Numbered from the stretch's first letter, positions 19,014-27,674 are shown. The stretch is DNA of 64,000 nt from Nitrospirota bacterium (GCA_004321915.1 SCQE01000041.1:1-64000); one strand, 5' to 3'. Notes: generated by a model not told the origin, from the sequence alone. Numbers and translations are program-made.

Positions 19014-19913
19014 ATGTCTACTACAGCCCCACTCAGAAAACGTCTGCAGTCGCTCAGAAGCGAATACGAATCCCTGCGTAAGGGCAAGGATTCGCTTCTC
19101 AGGCTGATAGATGAAGCCGAGGTCCCGGAAAGCGTCTATAACTCAAACGCTATCGAAAACTCCACGCTGACACTGAAAGAGACCGAAAAGATACTGCTTG
19201 AAATGGAGGTGTCCCGCAATGTCTCGCTGCGGGAAGTGTTCGAGGCAAAAAATCTCGCCCGTATCACGGAGTATATACGTGACAAGGCCGCACAAGAAGA
19301 CCTGACAAAAGATTCAATCCTGCTCCTGCACCGGATGCTTATGGGAAACATTAACGACAATATTGCCGGGCGTTTTCGCACATCGGGCGAGTATGTCCGG
19401 GTCGGCACGCATATCGCGCCCGCGCCGGAACAGGTCGAACCGATGATCGAAAAGATACTGGATGACTATTACAGCAACCTTGAGTCGTATTTCGTAGACA
19501 AGATTGCCGTATCCCATCTGAACTTTGAAACGGTCCATCCGTTTATTGACGGCAATGGGCGTATCGGTAGAGTCATAATCAACTACCAGTTATTGCGCAT
19601 GGGTTTCCCATGCATTATTATCAGGGACAAGGAAAAGAAAGAATATTACCGCTCTTTTAATGCTTACCATGACGCTGGCAATACCAAACCGATGGAAAAA
19701 GTAGTGGCCCTCGCCCTCATGGAAGCCTTGCACAAACGAATCGCTTATCTGAAGGGCGAAGAGATAATCGCGCTCTCAGGGTATGCAGGAAAACACAACA
19801 AATCCGCGCCTGCACTGCTAAATGCCGCGCGCCGTCAAAACATTCCGGCCTTCAGGGAAAAGGGCATATGGAAAATCGGGGCGGGCTTCAAACATAAAGG
19901 CGCGTTAAGTTAA
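19014..19913 (+). CDS. Fic-family AMPylating protein with N-terminal autoinhibitory motif
   Basis: A 299-residue Fic protein, which transfers AMP (rarely another group) to hydroxyl side chains. The catalytic motif HPFIDGNGRIGR begins at His175. An N-terminal inhibition motif (S/T)xxxE(G/N) reads SNAIEN (Ser44, Glu48, Asn49), which places it in the class where the inhibitor is part of the same chain. The last 60 residues (KHNKSAPALLNAARRQNI...IWKIGAG) look like a small winged-helix unit. Similar tails occur in Fic proteins that bind their own promoters, which fits the palindrome at 18970-19012. Whether it acts in defence or in housekeeping regulation is open; it sits next to the restriction-modification-like genes. 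Confidence 0.9.
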   Translation: MSTTAPLRKRLQSLRSEYESLRKGKDSLLRLIDEAEVPESVYNSNAIENSTLTLKETEKILLEMEVSRNVSLREVFEAKNLARITEYIRDKAAQEDLTKDSILLLHRMLMGNINDNIAGRFRTSGEYVRVGTHIAPAPEQVEPMIEKILDDYYSNLESYFVDKIAVSHLNFETVHPFIDGNGRIGRVIINYQLLRMGFPCIIIRDKEKKEYYRSFNAYHDAGNTKPMEKVVALALMEALHKRIAYLKGEEIIALSGYAGKHNKSAPALLNAARRQNIPAFREKGIWKIGAGFKHKGALS

Positions 19914-19934
19914 AACATTGGAAATAAAAGCAGC

Positions 19935-20642
19935 CTATACCTTGCCTTGTCCGTTCCTTAATCTCAGCACCCTATTCGCCCCCTTTTGGAACTCAAAGGG
20001 CACTCCGATAGTTTCTACCATCACGCCCTCATTATGCAGGAATTCTACAACGTCGTCCAGATACGGATAAGGCTTGAAATCGAGCCCGATGAGAGGGAAT
20101 AGCCTTACCTCCCCTGAACAGACCCTCAACAATTCCATCAGACTTGCCTTGTGAAAATCGAGGTCGAGCCTGTCGCCGTAAAGGAACAGAAAATTGCTCG
20201 AAAGCACAACGTCGAATGCCTTATCAGGAAAAGACAGGTGTGGCAGTTCCGCCCGCACATACCGGTCTTCTTCTTTTCCCGCGCTGAAATCAGCGGTAAA
20301 AAGCTCCAGAGCCTTTGTCCTTACAGCCATGACCTCGTCCTTGCTCTTGTAGTAGTTCCAGACATAGAGATGCGCCACCTCATCAAACTTTTCAAATACA
20401 TGACCGATATCTTTGCGCCCTTTTTGAAGAAGGGTGTCGGCATCCAAACCGTAGAGGATATCCGTCGCAGTGGCATTAATACCTTTAGCGCGCGCTTCTA
20501 CTGTAAAAGACGAGGCCCCGGCAGGACAGTCGAGAATGCGGCCCTTTCTCAGCACGTCCTCATTAAGGCCGAACATATCGAGGTATTCCCTGTATGTCCT
20601 GCCGAAAAATGCTATCCGGTCTATATCAAGACTGTCTCTCAT
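19935..20642 (-). CDS. Class I SAM-dependent methyltransferase-like protein
   Basis: A 235-residue protein with a Rossmann-type methyltransferase motif I, GRILDCPAGASSFTVEARAKG, followed by an acidic strand end (ATDILYG). A later VLSSNFLFLYGDRLD segment corresponds to motif IV. The substrate is unknown. Its start overlaps the end of the upstream methyltransferase gene by 4 bases, so the two are translationally coupled and may modify related substrates. Confidence 0.75.
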   Translation of the reverse strand: MRDSLDIDRIAFFGRTYREYLDMFGLNEDVLRKGRILDCPAGASSFTVEARAKGINATATDILYGLDADTLLQKGRKDIGHVFEKFDEVAHLYVWNYYKSKDEVMAVRTKALELFTADFSAGKEEDRYVRAELPHLSFPDKAFDVVLSSNFLFLYGDRLDLDFHKASLMELLRVCSGEVRLFPLIGLDFKPYPYLDDVVEFLHNEGVMVETIGVPFEFQKGANRVLRLRNGQGKV

Positions 20643-21421
20643 TTCTCCGCAAAGGCAAATAGTCTTCGGAAGCCGAACTCTATGCCCTTGGCTGTTCTGT
20701 AATTTTCAAAACCCATGGCAAAGGCGTATTTGAAGCGCTCCTGTTTTTTTACATCCAACAGCGCCAGATACGGCCTTAAGGCGGCGGATTCGCCCCATTC
20801 GAGAACATCGTTTATGCTTTCGAACACAAGACTATAGTCTTTATAAAACGTATTTATGCCCGAAAATCCGGCATCCTTGAGAAATCCGGCGAACTCCTCC
20901 TTTAGAGGGAATCTCCACGGAGACTCAAGCTTGGAAAACTCCGGCTGTAAATCCACAGCTGCGGATGCGCTATGGATATTATCAGTCAGTCCCCAACAAA
21001 AGTCCTTTGCCGGAAGCTGGACCGCGATCCTGCCGCCGTTTTTTAAGGCCCGGTACGCAAGCGCAATCACCGCTTCCTGTTCTTTTACCCACTGGAGAGC
21101 GGAATTCGAAAACACGAGATCGAACTCATCCCTGAAATCCATTTTCTGGGCAGAGAGGTTTATAAGAGAGACATTGCCGGATGACAAAGTTTTCTCCTTT
21201 GCGCTTTCGAGCATTTCCGCAGACGGATCGATACCTACGATCCTGCCGTTACATGATAGGCGCGCTATATCGAGAGTGAGGCTTCCCGTGCCGCATCCGA
21301 TATCGAGAACAGCTTCATTCTTTTTTACGCAAGCCATTGCAACAAGTTCCCTGCCTACGTCAATCTGCGGCGCATGCGCCGCGTCATACTTTAGTGCATC
21401 CCATTTCATAGTGGCCTCCAA
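20639..21421 (-). CDS. Class I SAM-dependent methyltransferase (trans-aconitate methyltransferase-like)
   Basis: A 260-residue enzyme with the textbook SAM site VLDIGCGTGSLTLDIARL, the ribose-binding acidic residue in IVGIDPSAEML, and DLVFSNSALQWV as motif IV. The layout WDALKYDAAHAPQIDVGRELV at the N-terminus and FPLKEEFAGFLKDAGF near the C-terminus resembles the trans-aconitate 2-methyltransferase/UbiE-like group. GGAGGCC lies just before the ATG, directly after a terminator-like hairpin, so expression may depend on read-through (see 21424-21532). Confidence 0.8.
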   Translation of the reverse strand: MEATMKWDALKYDAAHAPQIDVGRELVAMACVKKNEAVLDIGCGTGSLTLDIARLSCNGRIVGIDPSAEMLESAKEKTLSSGNVSLINLSAQKMDFRDEFDLVFSNSALQWVKEQEAVIALAYRALKNGGRIAVQLPAKDFCWGLTDNIHSASAAVDLQPEFSKLESPWRFPLKEEFAGFLKDAGFSGINTFYKDYSLVFESINDVLEWGESAALRPYLALLDVKKQERFKYAFAMGFENYRTAKGIEFGFRRLFAFAEK

Positions 21422-21423
21422 AT

Positions 21424-21456
21424 AAAAAAGGCCACGGAATTTGTTCCGCGGCCTTT
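21424..21456 (-). terminator. Rho-independent terminator on the minus strand
   Basis: Read leftward, AAAGGCC-G-CGGAA, loop CAAA, TTCCG-T-GGCCTTT is followed by TTTATT: a 12-bp stem with one mismatch and a T-run. It ends a transcript coming from the right and stands only a few bases before the Shine-Dalgarno of the methyltransferase gene, so it could be a simple terminator or an attenuator. Confidence 0.8.
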
Positions 21457-21532
21457 GAGTGTACTCTTTAAATCAGCTAAACGCTAATAGAATCCCCCCT
21501 CGGCCACGGCGCTGTGCCATGGACGTCTAAGC
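21424..21532 (-). ncRNA. Candidate structured leader or small RNA, unassigned
   Basis: On the minus strand a TATAAT box (21539-21544) is followed by about 110 bases that fold into several stems and end in the strong terminator above. The clearest stem is CCATGGC, loop ACAGC, GCCGTGG; it is enclosed by CGCT...AGCG. It encodes no protein of note. It matches no riboswitch class that I know by sight. It may be a free small RNA or an attenuating leader of the methyltransferase pair. Confidence 0.35.
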
Positions 21533-21628
21533 GCGAGAATTATAGTAGCTTTCATTGCAAACATGATTTTCACTATACGCCGGATCGGGATTTCATGTCA
21601 AGAGAAATCTGCTTTTTGTCCGTATCCA

Positions 21629-23059
21629 TCAGCGCTGTGCCTTTGCCTTCCGCCGTGCAAGTGCGCCTATGGTTTTTATCGCGTCTTGCACCGCATCCGA
21701 CCATACGGCCGCATTGAGTCTTAGAAAATTGCGGTATTTCTGTCTCGATGAAAAAATAGGTCCGGGCGCAAAGCTGATGCGGGCTTTCAACGCCTTTTCG
21801 TACAGTTCAAGGCTGTCGACATACTCGGGCAACTCCACCCAGAGCACATGGCCGCCTTGTGGTCTGGAAACCTTTGTCCCTTCTGGAAAAGACTTCATGA
21901 CCGTATCCGATATCAGGCTCACATTCCGCGCATAGGCCCTGCGTATAGTCCTCAGGTGATGGTCGTAGCCGCCGTCGGCAAGAAAACCTGCCAGCGCAAG
22001 CTGCGGCGGTGTGGAAGTCGCAAGATTGGTGATGGACTTGGCCCTAGCTATGGCTTCTTTGTATTTGCCGGCGATTACCCAGCCCACCCTGTAACCGGGC
22101 GCTATGGTTTTCGAAAAAGAAGAACAAAGGACCACATTCCCACTCTTATCGAAGGCCTTTGCAACCTTAGGCCTCTGATAGGAATACGCCAAATCGCCAT
22201 AAATATCGTCTTCTATAAGCGGGATGCCGTACTGTTCGAGCATTTCAACCAACTCCTTTTTCCTGTTGTCGGGCATACAGCTTCCAAGCGGATTATTGAA
22301 GTTCGTAATAAACAGACAGACGCTGACGCGGTTGTGCTCTATGGCGTAACGCAAAGTGTCTAGGTTCACTCCGTCGCGGGGATGTGTAGGTATCTCAAGC
22401 GCTTTGAGACCGAGCATCTCGATCACCTGAAGGAAATTATAGTAGGTGGGCGATTCTATCGCCACCGTGTCTCCGGGCTTGCATATGGCCTTAAGCGCAA
22501 AGACTATCGCCTCCTGACATCCGGAGGTAATCACAATGTCATCGGGCGTAACAGTGCATCCTGCGGTCAGCGCCCGCTTGGCTATCTGGACACGCAATTC
22601 CTCGCATCCCGGCTGAAACTCATACGATATATTTCTTATTTTGTAAGCGCGGGTGACCGAACAGAGGGCGCGGTTAAGCCTGTCGACCGGCAGCAAATCA
22701 GGATTGGGAACGGCCGCTCCGAGTTGAACGAGCCTGGAGTCCCTATTGTTTTTCAGGACCATCATGACCACTTCGCTGATACTCACCTTTGTGGGTCTCG
22801 ATGCCGGCTGCGACACCTCTATTTCAGGTCGCGCATCGGCGGGAGAGGAAATCACATAATAGCCGGACTGGGGGCGGCACTCCACCACACCTTGATCTTC
22901 GAGCAGACGGTAGGCCTCCATTACCGTGGACACGCTTACCTTCATCTGCCTGTTGAGGCCTCGCACAGAGGGTATCTTGTCCCCCGGCCTGAACGTCCCG
23001 TTTTTGATAAGCCTCGAAATGTCATTGGCCACTTTTTCGTAAAGGGTTGCGCCGTTCAT
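21629..23059 (-). CDS. MocR/PdxR-family transcriptional regulator (GntR HTH plus aminotransferase-like domain)
   Basis: A 476-residue regulator. I place the start at 23059 where AAGGAGG lies 8 bases upstream. Residues 1-70 form a GntR-type winged helix (PGDKIPSVRGLNRQMKVSVSTVMEAYRLLEDQGVV). The rest is a fold-type I aminotransferase-like domain with the PLP-lysine signature SSFSKTIAPGYRVGW and the TSGCQEAI and FITNFNNPLG segments. Such proteins use PLP or an amino-acid adduct as a ligand and usually control a neighbouring gene. It is divergent from the DUF2917 gene, with a palindrome between them. Confidence 0.9.
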   Translation of the reverse strand: MNGATLYEKVANDISRLIKNGTFRPGDKIPSVRGLNRQMKVSVSTVMEAYRLLEDQGVVECRPQSGYYVISSPADARPEIEVSQPASRPTKVSISEVVMMVLKNNRDSRLVQLGAAVPNPDLLPVDRLNRALCSVTRAYKIRNISYEFQPGCEELRVQIAKRALTAGCTVTPDDIVITSGCQEAIVFALKAICKPGDTVAIESPTYYNFLQVIEMLGLKALEIPTHPRDGVNLDTLRYAIEHNRVSVCLFITNFNNPLGSCMPDNRKKELVEMLEQYGIPLIEDDIYGDLAYSYQRPKVAKAFDKSGNVVLCSSFSKTIAPGYRVGWVIAGKYKEAIARAKSITNLATSTPPQLALAGFLADGGYDHHLRTIRRAYARNVSLISDTVMKSFPEGTKVSRPQGGHVLWVELPEYVDSLELYEKALKARISFAPGPIFSSRQKYRNFLRLNAAVWSDAVQDAIKTIGALARRKAKAQR

Positions 23060-23142
23060 ACGTCCGCCTCCTTGTTGTTTTATGACATTCATTTTAAGCC
23101 CATTCAGCCGTAGTTACAAGACGCAGTTTGCAGCGCCCGGAA

Positions 23143-23176
23143 CCATAACAGTTTAAGATTTTAACAACTGTTATGG
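23143..23176. promoter_or_regulatory. Perfect 11-bp inverted repeat between divergent genes
   Basis: CCATAACAGTT (23143-23153) and its exact inverse AACTGTTATGG (23166-23176), separated by 12 bases, lie midway between the MocR-type gene and the DUF2917 gene. The position suggests the MocR operator. MocR operators are often direct repeats, so a hairpin or a different regulator is also possible. Confidence 0.55.
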
Positions 23177-23234
23177 CAACAAATGCTTATTTTTGAATCT
23201 GTATCTTTATCGGCGGAAGTATTACACTGAAGGC

Positions 23235-23525
23235 ATGGGGCGAAATTCATTCGACATTAAAGAGGGTTTCCGGTTTTCCGGAGAGATAGAGAAGGCCGGG
23301 AGCGGACTTGTCAAAATATCCTTGAACGCGGACTCTCTGGCCCGTCTAGAGAAAAGCCGGGGCTGCGCCGTGGTAGAATGCACGGAAGGCGTCCTGTGGG
23401 TAACGCAGCAAAAAGACTTTGCCGATTACCTGCTCCATAAGGGAGAACGGCTCCGTATAAATACACATGGGCTTGTTATGATAACCGCGCTGACCGACGC
23501 AAAGGTGGAAGTGAGGGCGGAGTGA
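23235..23525 (+). CDS. DUF2917-family protein
   Basis: A small protein of about 96 residues. The region from LARLEKSRGCAVVECTEGVLWVTQ to GERLRINTHGLVMITALTDA has the strand pattern and the LWVTQ...DY.L..GE signature of DUF2917, a short cupin-like family of unknown function often next to a regulator. The start is uncertain: ATG at 23235 has only a poorly placed GAAGG, and a TTG at 23193 would add 14 residues. It is divergent from the MocR-type regulator and probably its target. Confidence 0.6.
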   Translation: MGRNSFDIKEGFRFSGEIEKAGSGLVKISLNADSLARLEKSRGCAVVECTEGVLWVTQQKDFADYLLHKGERLRINTHGLVMITALTDAKVEVRAE

Positions 23526-23614
23526 GCTTTGAAGAAACTGTATCTTGAACGGTGCCGGACGGAAAGGTATAATCGGTCAGTGAGACGGGAAAAGAGCGGA
23601 CACTGAATATTTAT

Positions 23615-24331
23615 ATGCCAGAAATAGAAGAAAAGCTTAAAACAGTCGCGAAGAATGCCGGCGCAGATATGGTCGGGATTGCAGATCTTTCGCCTTTCAA
23701 GAACGGATGGAAAGTACTTCCTGACGACCTTTTGGACACCTTTGAAAGCGCGATCTCGGTTGCGATACGCCTTGACAGTAATATTATCGACGACATAGTC
23801 GATGGCCCCACGGTTGCTTATGCGGAACATTATCGGGCCGCAAATGCGCTGCTTGACGCTATCACTGCAAAGCTTGTTAATTGGACAACCGACAATGGGT
23901 TCGAGGCATCCGCAGTGCCTGCATCCTTCATCGCGGACACGGACAACCTTTTCGGGAACATCTCACACAAAGCCATCGCTCGAATGGCCGGTATCGGGTG
24001 GCAGGGTAAAAGTCTCCTAATAATAAGCCCTCAATACGGTCCCCGTATCAGGCTTGCGACTGTCCTGACAAATATGCCCCTTCTCCCGGACGCTCCATTG
24101 AAGAACCGCTGCGGCAAGTGCTCCGAATGCGCAAAGGCATGTCCTGCGTCGGCCATAAAAAATATTTCAACAAACGGACGGTACGAAAGCCGCGACGAGG
24201 CATTACACTTCAACAGGTGCGCCGAAAAAACCCTTGAGTTTTCGGCAAGGCCGGGCATCGGCGGCCGGATTTGCGGCGTGTGCGTAAAAGTCTGTCCTTT
24301 CGGAAAGAGAAAACACAGCGGCAAGGATTAG
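23615..24331 (+). CDS. QueG-like 4Fe-4S double-cluster protein
   Basis: A 238-residue protein. Residues 1-150 resemble the catalytic half of epoxyqueuosine-reductase-like proteins (GADMVGIADLSPF, then IGWQGKSLLIISPQYGPRIRLATVLTNMPL). Two ferredoxin-type cysteine clusters follow, CGKCSECAKACP and CGVCVKVCPFG. It is shorter than QueG (about 370) and lacks its C-terminal part, so it belongs to the broader 4Fe-4S double-cluster family rather than to tRNA queuosine synthesis. The electron-transfer substrate is unknown. Confidence 0.75.
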   Translation: MPEIEEKLKTVAKNAGADMVGIADLSPFKNGWKVLPDDLLDTFESAISVAIRLDSNIIDDIVDGPTVAYAEHYRAANALLDAITAKLVNWTTDNGFEASAVPASFIADTDNLFGNISHKAIARMAGIGWQGKSLLIISPQYGPRIRLATVLTNMPLLPDAPLKNRCGKCSECAKACPASAIKNISTNGRYESRDEALHFNRCAEKTLEFSARPGIGGRICGVCVKVCPFGKRKHSGKD

Positions 24332-24374
24332 AAAACGCATGCAGGCGAAATTCATAAAAACATAAGGGGGCACG

Positions 24375-24440
24375 ATGCCGAAGACAACTGCAACATACTG
24401 GAACCCGTTAAGCAACAAGAACCAGGGGAAGTTGTTTTAG
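24375..24440 (+). other. Possible 21-residue reading frame in a gap
   Basis: AAGGGGGC followed by ATG opens a short frame (MPKTTATYWNPLSNKNQGKLF) that stops at 24440. It may be a leader, a gene remnant or chance. The rest of the gap from 24332 to 24512 shows nothing else. Confidence 0.15.
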
Positions 24441-24512
24441 AAGTTTCTTTTCCAAACAAGGTCGCGCAGTAGAGGCTCCGGATGAACAATAACAGGAAAG
24501 GTGAGGACATTC

Positions 24513-25121
24513 GTGAACAAAAAAATGCATAAAGAAATTTGCCGTTGTCCGTGGGTCGATCTAAGCAAACCGGATTATATCGAATATCATGACAAGGAAT
24601 GGGGTGTCCCGGTTTTTGATGACAGGACTATCTTTGAATTTCTTACGCTTGAAGCGGCACAAGCAGGATTGAGTTGGTACACAGTCTTGAAAAAGCGGGA
24701 CGCCTACCGTCGGGCTTATAAAAATTTCGACCCCGGAAAGGTGGCGCGCTTCAACGAAACGCAGATCGAAAAAATGATACAAGATCCCGGCATAATCAGG
24801 AACCGTCTCAAGATAGAGGCATCCGTAAACAACGCCCGCAAGTTCCTTGAAGTGCAGGAGGAATACGGCGGTTTTTCAAACTACATCTGGGGCTTTATTG
24901 GCAACAAGCCTAAGGTCAATGAGATAAAAAGACTGACCGATTATCAGGCGACAAGCAAAGAGTCGGACGCCATGAGCAGAGACTTGAAACAAAGAGGCTT
25001 TAAATTCCTTGGGTCAACAGTTTGTTACGCCCATATGCAGGCCACAGGCATGGTAAACGATCATTCGATTGACTGTTTCAGAAGAAATGAAATAGCTGAC
25101 ATAGCGAAAAACGGACGATAG
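24513..25121 (+). CDS. tag: DNA-3-methyladenine glycosylase I
   Basis: A protein of about 202 residues that removes 3-methyladenine from alkylated DNA. Tag family marks include CPWVDLSKPDYIEYHDKEWGVP at the N-terminus, FLTLEAAQAGLSWYTVLKKR, IIRNRLKIEASVNNA, and the zinc-binding end with FLGSTVCYAHMQATGMVNDH. The GTG at 24513 is preceded by TGAGGA at good spacing; an ATG at 24525 would match the usual length equally well. Residues that bind zinc in the E. coli enzyme (two Cys, two His) appear present. Confidence 0.93.
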   Translation: MNKKMHKEICRCPWVDLSKPDYIEYHDKEWGVPVFDDRTIFEFLTLEAAQAGLSWYTVLKKRDAYRRAYKNFDPGKVARFNETQIEKMIQDPGIIRNRLKIEASVNNARKFLEVQEEYGGFSNYIWGFIGNKPKVNEIKRLTDYQATSKESDAMSRDLKQRGFKFLGSTVCYAHMQATGMVNDHSIDCFRRNEIADIAKNGR

Positions 25122-25142
25122 CGTGCGCACCCGGAACTTAAT

Positions 25143-25453
25143 ATGAACATAAACAAGCTTAAAGAGGCTGAAAAGAAGTTCCTCGAAAACTATCCGGGAG
25201 GGTTCTCGCATCCGGTAATTGTGGACTTGGTCAAGAGGCACAAGCCCGGCAAGATGACCGCCCTCGCTTTGAAATTGAGGGGCCCGAGTGCAAACCGACA
25301 CCGACTTACAAGTTTTACAAAAGATACAGAGACGTGATCAATAAAATGAAAAAGCAGGTCGACAAATCGCTGTCTCCGGACAACGGCCACTTCTCCGGTT
25401 TTTTAATGATGATACTGGGATGGCCCGGCGGTCCGCGCCTTGCCAAACACTGA
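25143..25453 (+). pseudogene. Frameshifted small cytosolic protein gene
   Basis: The frame opening at 25143 (MNINKLKEAEKKFLENYPGGFSHPVIVDLVKRHKPGKM) resembles the N-terminus of a family of uncharacterised cytosolic proteins. After about codon 42 the coding character passes to another frame (FEIEGPECKPTPTYKFYKRYRDV), which runs to TGA at 25453. One indel near 25265-25275 would join the two halves. I read it as a broken gene or a sequencing indel. Confidence 0.45.
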
Positions 25454-25489
25454 ACAGCGAAAGAGGGGTCAGCTATTTTGCCGGATTAT

Positions 25490-26377
25490 TCAGCCGCTGA
25501 ACAGCATGTCCATGAAGTATTTTTGATATGCCGTAAGTTGTTTGTCCTTTCTTGCGGCGGCGCATATATATTCCGCGTTCAAAATATGGCACAAAGAGAT
25601 ACACTCAAGCTTTCTCTTTTTGAAGACAGGCAGGCCCCTTACTATTGACGCAAAAGAGACGCCGAGCCCCATCTCCACGTAAAGAGAACTGAGTTCGACG
25701 TTCGAAGACTCCATAACAACCGAGTAATCCAAATTGCGCCTGCGAAAAAGCTCCTCCAGTCTGGCACGGTGCGAAACGCCGCTGTTCTTGGGAGGCAGGA
25801 TCAGCGGACACCCGGCGATCTTCTCAAGTGACACCTTTTTTTCTTTTGACAAGGGATGCCCTTTGCGGGTGAGCAGGACGGGTTCGACCTTCTTCCAGCG
25901 TCTTTTATTGAGTTGAGGAGGTATTATGCCTTCGAGCGCTATACCGAAATCCACGTCCCCGTTTTTGACCAATGCGACCACTTCCGCCTGCGGACGGTCC
26001 AACAGGCAGAGTTCCACCCATGGGAACTCGCGGCTGTACCGCCTTATGACGTCCGGAAGCAGATGGTAGAGCGTCGTAAAAGGCGCGGCCACGCGCAGCG
26101 ACCCCCTTTTGAGCCCGATATGTTCCGCTATGTCCTCCCGAAGCCGGCGGTAATCGAGAAGCAGGGACTCGGCGAACCTGAAGAGCCTCTCCCCGGCAGG
26201 GGTCAGCACGACCCTGCGCTTGCCGATCCTCTCGAAGAACCGGCAAGCGAATTCCTCTTCGAGAGACTTGATCTGCTGGGTCAGCGCAGACTGCGTCCTG
26301 TAGGTGGCCTCGGCCGCGCGCGTGAAACTTTTGAGTTTGGCCGTGTTGTAGAACCCTATGAGCTGCTGCCATTCCAT
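25490..26377 (-). CDS. LysR-family transcriptional regulator
   Basis: A 295-residue LysR regulator. The N-terminal HTH is FYNTAKLKSFTRAAEATYRTQSALTQQIKSLEEEF. The effector domain runs from about residue 90 (LRVAAPFTTLYHLLPDVIRRY). The helix has the Q-S-A-L-T-Q-Q-I pattern seen in CysB-like members, but the ligand cannot be deduced. It is divergent from a thioesterase gene, its probable target, across a 120-base A+T-rich gap. Confidence 0.9.
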   Translation of the reverse strand: MEWQQLIGFYNTAKLKSFTRAAEATYRTQSALTQQIKSLEEEFACRFFERIGKRRVVLTPAGERLFRFAESLLLDYRRLREDIAEHIGLKRGSLRVAAPFTTLYHLLPDVIRRYSREFPWVELCLLDRPQAEVVALVKNGDVDFGIALEGIIPPQLNKRRWKKVEPVLLTRKGHPLSKEKKVSLEKIAGCPLILPPKNSGVSHRARLEELFRRRNLDYSVVMESSNVELSSLYVEMGLGVSFASIVRGLPVFKKRKLECISLCHILNAEYICAAARKDKQLTAYQKYFMDMLFSG

Positions 26378-26499
26378 CCGTCACCTCCGGATATTTATAA
26401 GTGTTGCTAATTATTAATTTTAATATTATTCATTTTACTAATAATAATGGCAAGCGCGATAATACACTTAAAATCAAATTATTGCCATCAGGAGGAGAC

Positions 26500-26931
26500 A
26501 TGAAAGAAACGTTAATGCCGGGAATCGAATCGGAATTCACTTTTAAAATTCCCTGTTCCAAGACCGTCCCTGCCCTGTACAGGGAATCCGAAGAATTCCA
26601 GATGATGCCCGAAGTCTTTGCGACCGGGTTTATGGTCGGGTTTCTTGAGTGGGCCTGCATCAGGGCGGTCAATCCGCACCTCGACTGGCCTGCCGAGCAG
26701 ACCGTCGGCACGCACATCGACGCGAGCCATATCTCCGCTACGCCGCCGGGCTTTGAGGTGACGGCCAAAGTCAAACTGCTCGAAGTGGACGGACGGCGGC
26801 TGTTGTTCGAGGTAACGGCGCATGACGGCGTGGACACTATTGCCACGGGCAGGCACGAAAGGTTTATAATCAACAAAGAAAAATTCGACTCGAAGATGAA
26901 AGACAAAATCGCAAGGAAGAAGGCAGGATGA
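26500..26931 (+). CDS. FlK-like hotdog-fold acyl-CoA thioesterase
   Basis: A 143-residue hotdog protein. The ATG at 26500 follows GGAGGAG by 2 bases. ATGFMVGFLEWACIRAVNPHL, the central strand VGTHIDASHISATPPGFEVTA and the end ATGRHERFIINKEKF match fluoroacetyl-CoA thioesterase-like proteins, in which Thr, Glu and His form the active site; the Glu (FLEWA) and the His (GTHIDASH) are visible. The natural substrate is probably a short acyl-CoA. It is likely controlled by the divergent LysR gene. Its stop overlaps the next frame by 4 bases. Confidence 0.75.
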   Translation: MKETLMPGIESEFTFKIPCSKTVPALYRESEEFQMMPEVFATGFMVGFLEWACIRAVNPHLDWPAEQTVGTHIDASHISATPPGFEVTAKVKLLEVDGRRLLFEVTAHDGVDTIATGRHERFIINKEKFDSKMKDKIARKKAG

Positions 26932-27020
26932 AGACTGCCGACGAGATCAAGGCCTATGCGAAGGACTGCGGGGCCGATTATTATGCATGGCCATTGGCAC
27001 ATGTACCGTATGGAAGAGTT

Positions 27021-27674
27021 ATGGCTGACCAGAGATGCGTATCTGACAAGACTTCAGTAGAAGCGCCTGCCATGCCTGAGCATGAAGAAGAATTCGATCG
27101 GGTTTACAAAACATTCCACCCGAAAATATTGCGCTACCTGAGCAGCCTCGTCGGAACCTATGCGGCCGAAGACCTTGCACAGGAGGTTTTCATTAAGGTC
27201 GGCAAAGCGATGAAAGGCTTCAGAGGAGAGGCGAGTCTCTCGACATGGATATACAGAATTGCGACCAATACCGCTTTGGACCACCAACGCAGTTCCGCAG
27301 TTGCACAGCGCGCGCGTATGGCCCTGCTTAATATTTCAACTCCGGAAATCGAGCAAGAGCTCAAGGATAAGAAGCCGTCCGCCGAGAAATCTCTGATCCG
27401 CAAAGAGATGAACCAGTGCATCAGAAGATTTATCGAAGACCTTCCGGCCGACTACCGAACGGTCATCGTTCTGAAAGAACTGGAGGAGCTGAAAAACAGC
27501 GAGATTGCCGAGATACTCGGAGTCACACTGGAAACTGTAAAAATCAGGCTCCACCGCGCGAAGGCGAAGCTGAAAAAAGAGTTCGAGACCCACTGCAATT
27601 TCTATCGCGACGAACAGAACGTCCTCTCATGCGACCTGAAAAGCGCCCTTAAAGGACTAAAGGGCAAAAGCTGA
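27021..27674 (+). CDS. ECF-type RNA polymerase sigma factor
   Basis: A 217-residue sigma factor from the ATG at 27021. Region 2 is KILRYLSSLVGTYAAEDLAQEVFIKV...STWIYRIATNTALDHQR. Region 4 is LPADYRTVIVLKELEELKNSEIAEILGVTLETVKIRLHRAKAKLK. A cysteine-bearing tail (HCNFYRDE...LSCDLK) follows. An in-frame ATG at 26928, coupled to the thioesterase stop, would add 31 residues reading MKTADEIKAYAKDCGAD, which resemble the N-terminus of QueG-like Fe-S proteins and not any sigma factor. I treat that leader as a fused remnant. No anti-sigma gene is adjacent. Confidence 0.8.
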   Translation: MADQRCVSDKTSVEAPAMPEHEEEFDRVYKTFHPKILRYLSSLVGTYAAEDLAQEVFIKVGKAMKGFRGEASLSTWIYRIATNTALDHQRSSAVAQRARMALLNISTPEIEQELKDKKPSAEKSLIRKEMNQCIRRFIEDLPADYRTVIVLKELEELKNSEIAEILGVTLETVKIRLHRAKAKLKKEFETHCNFYRDEQNVLSCDLKSALKGLKGKS

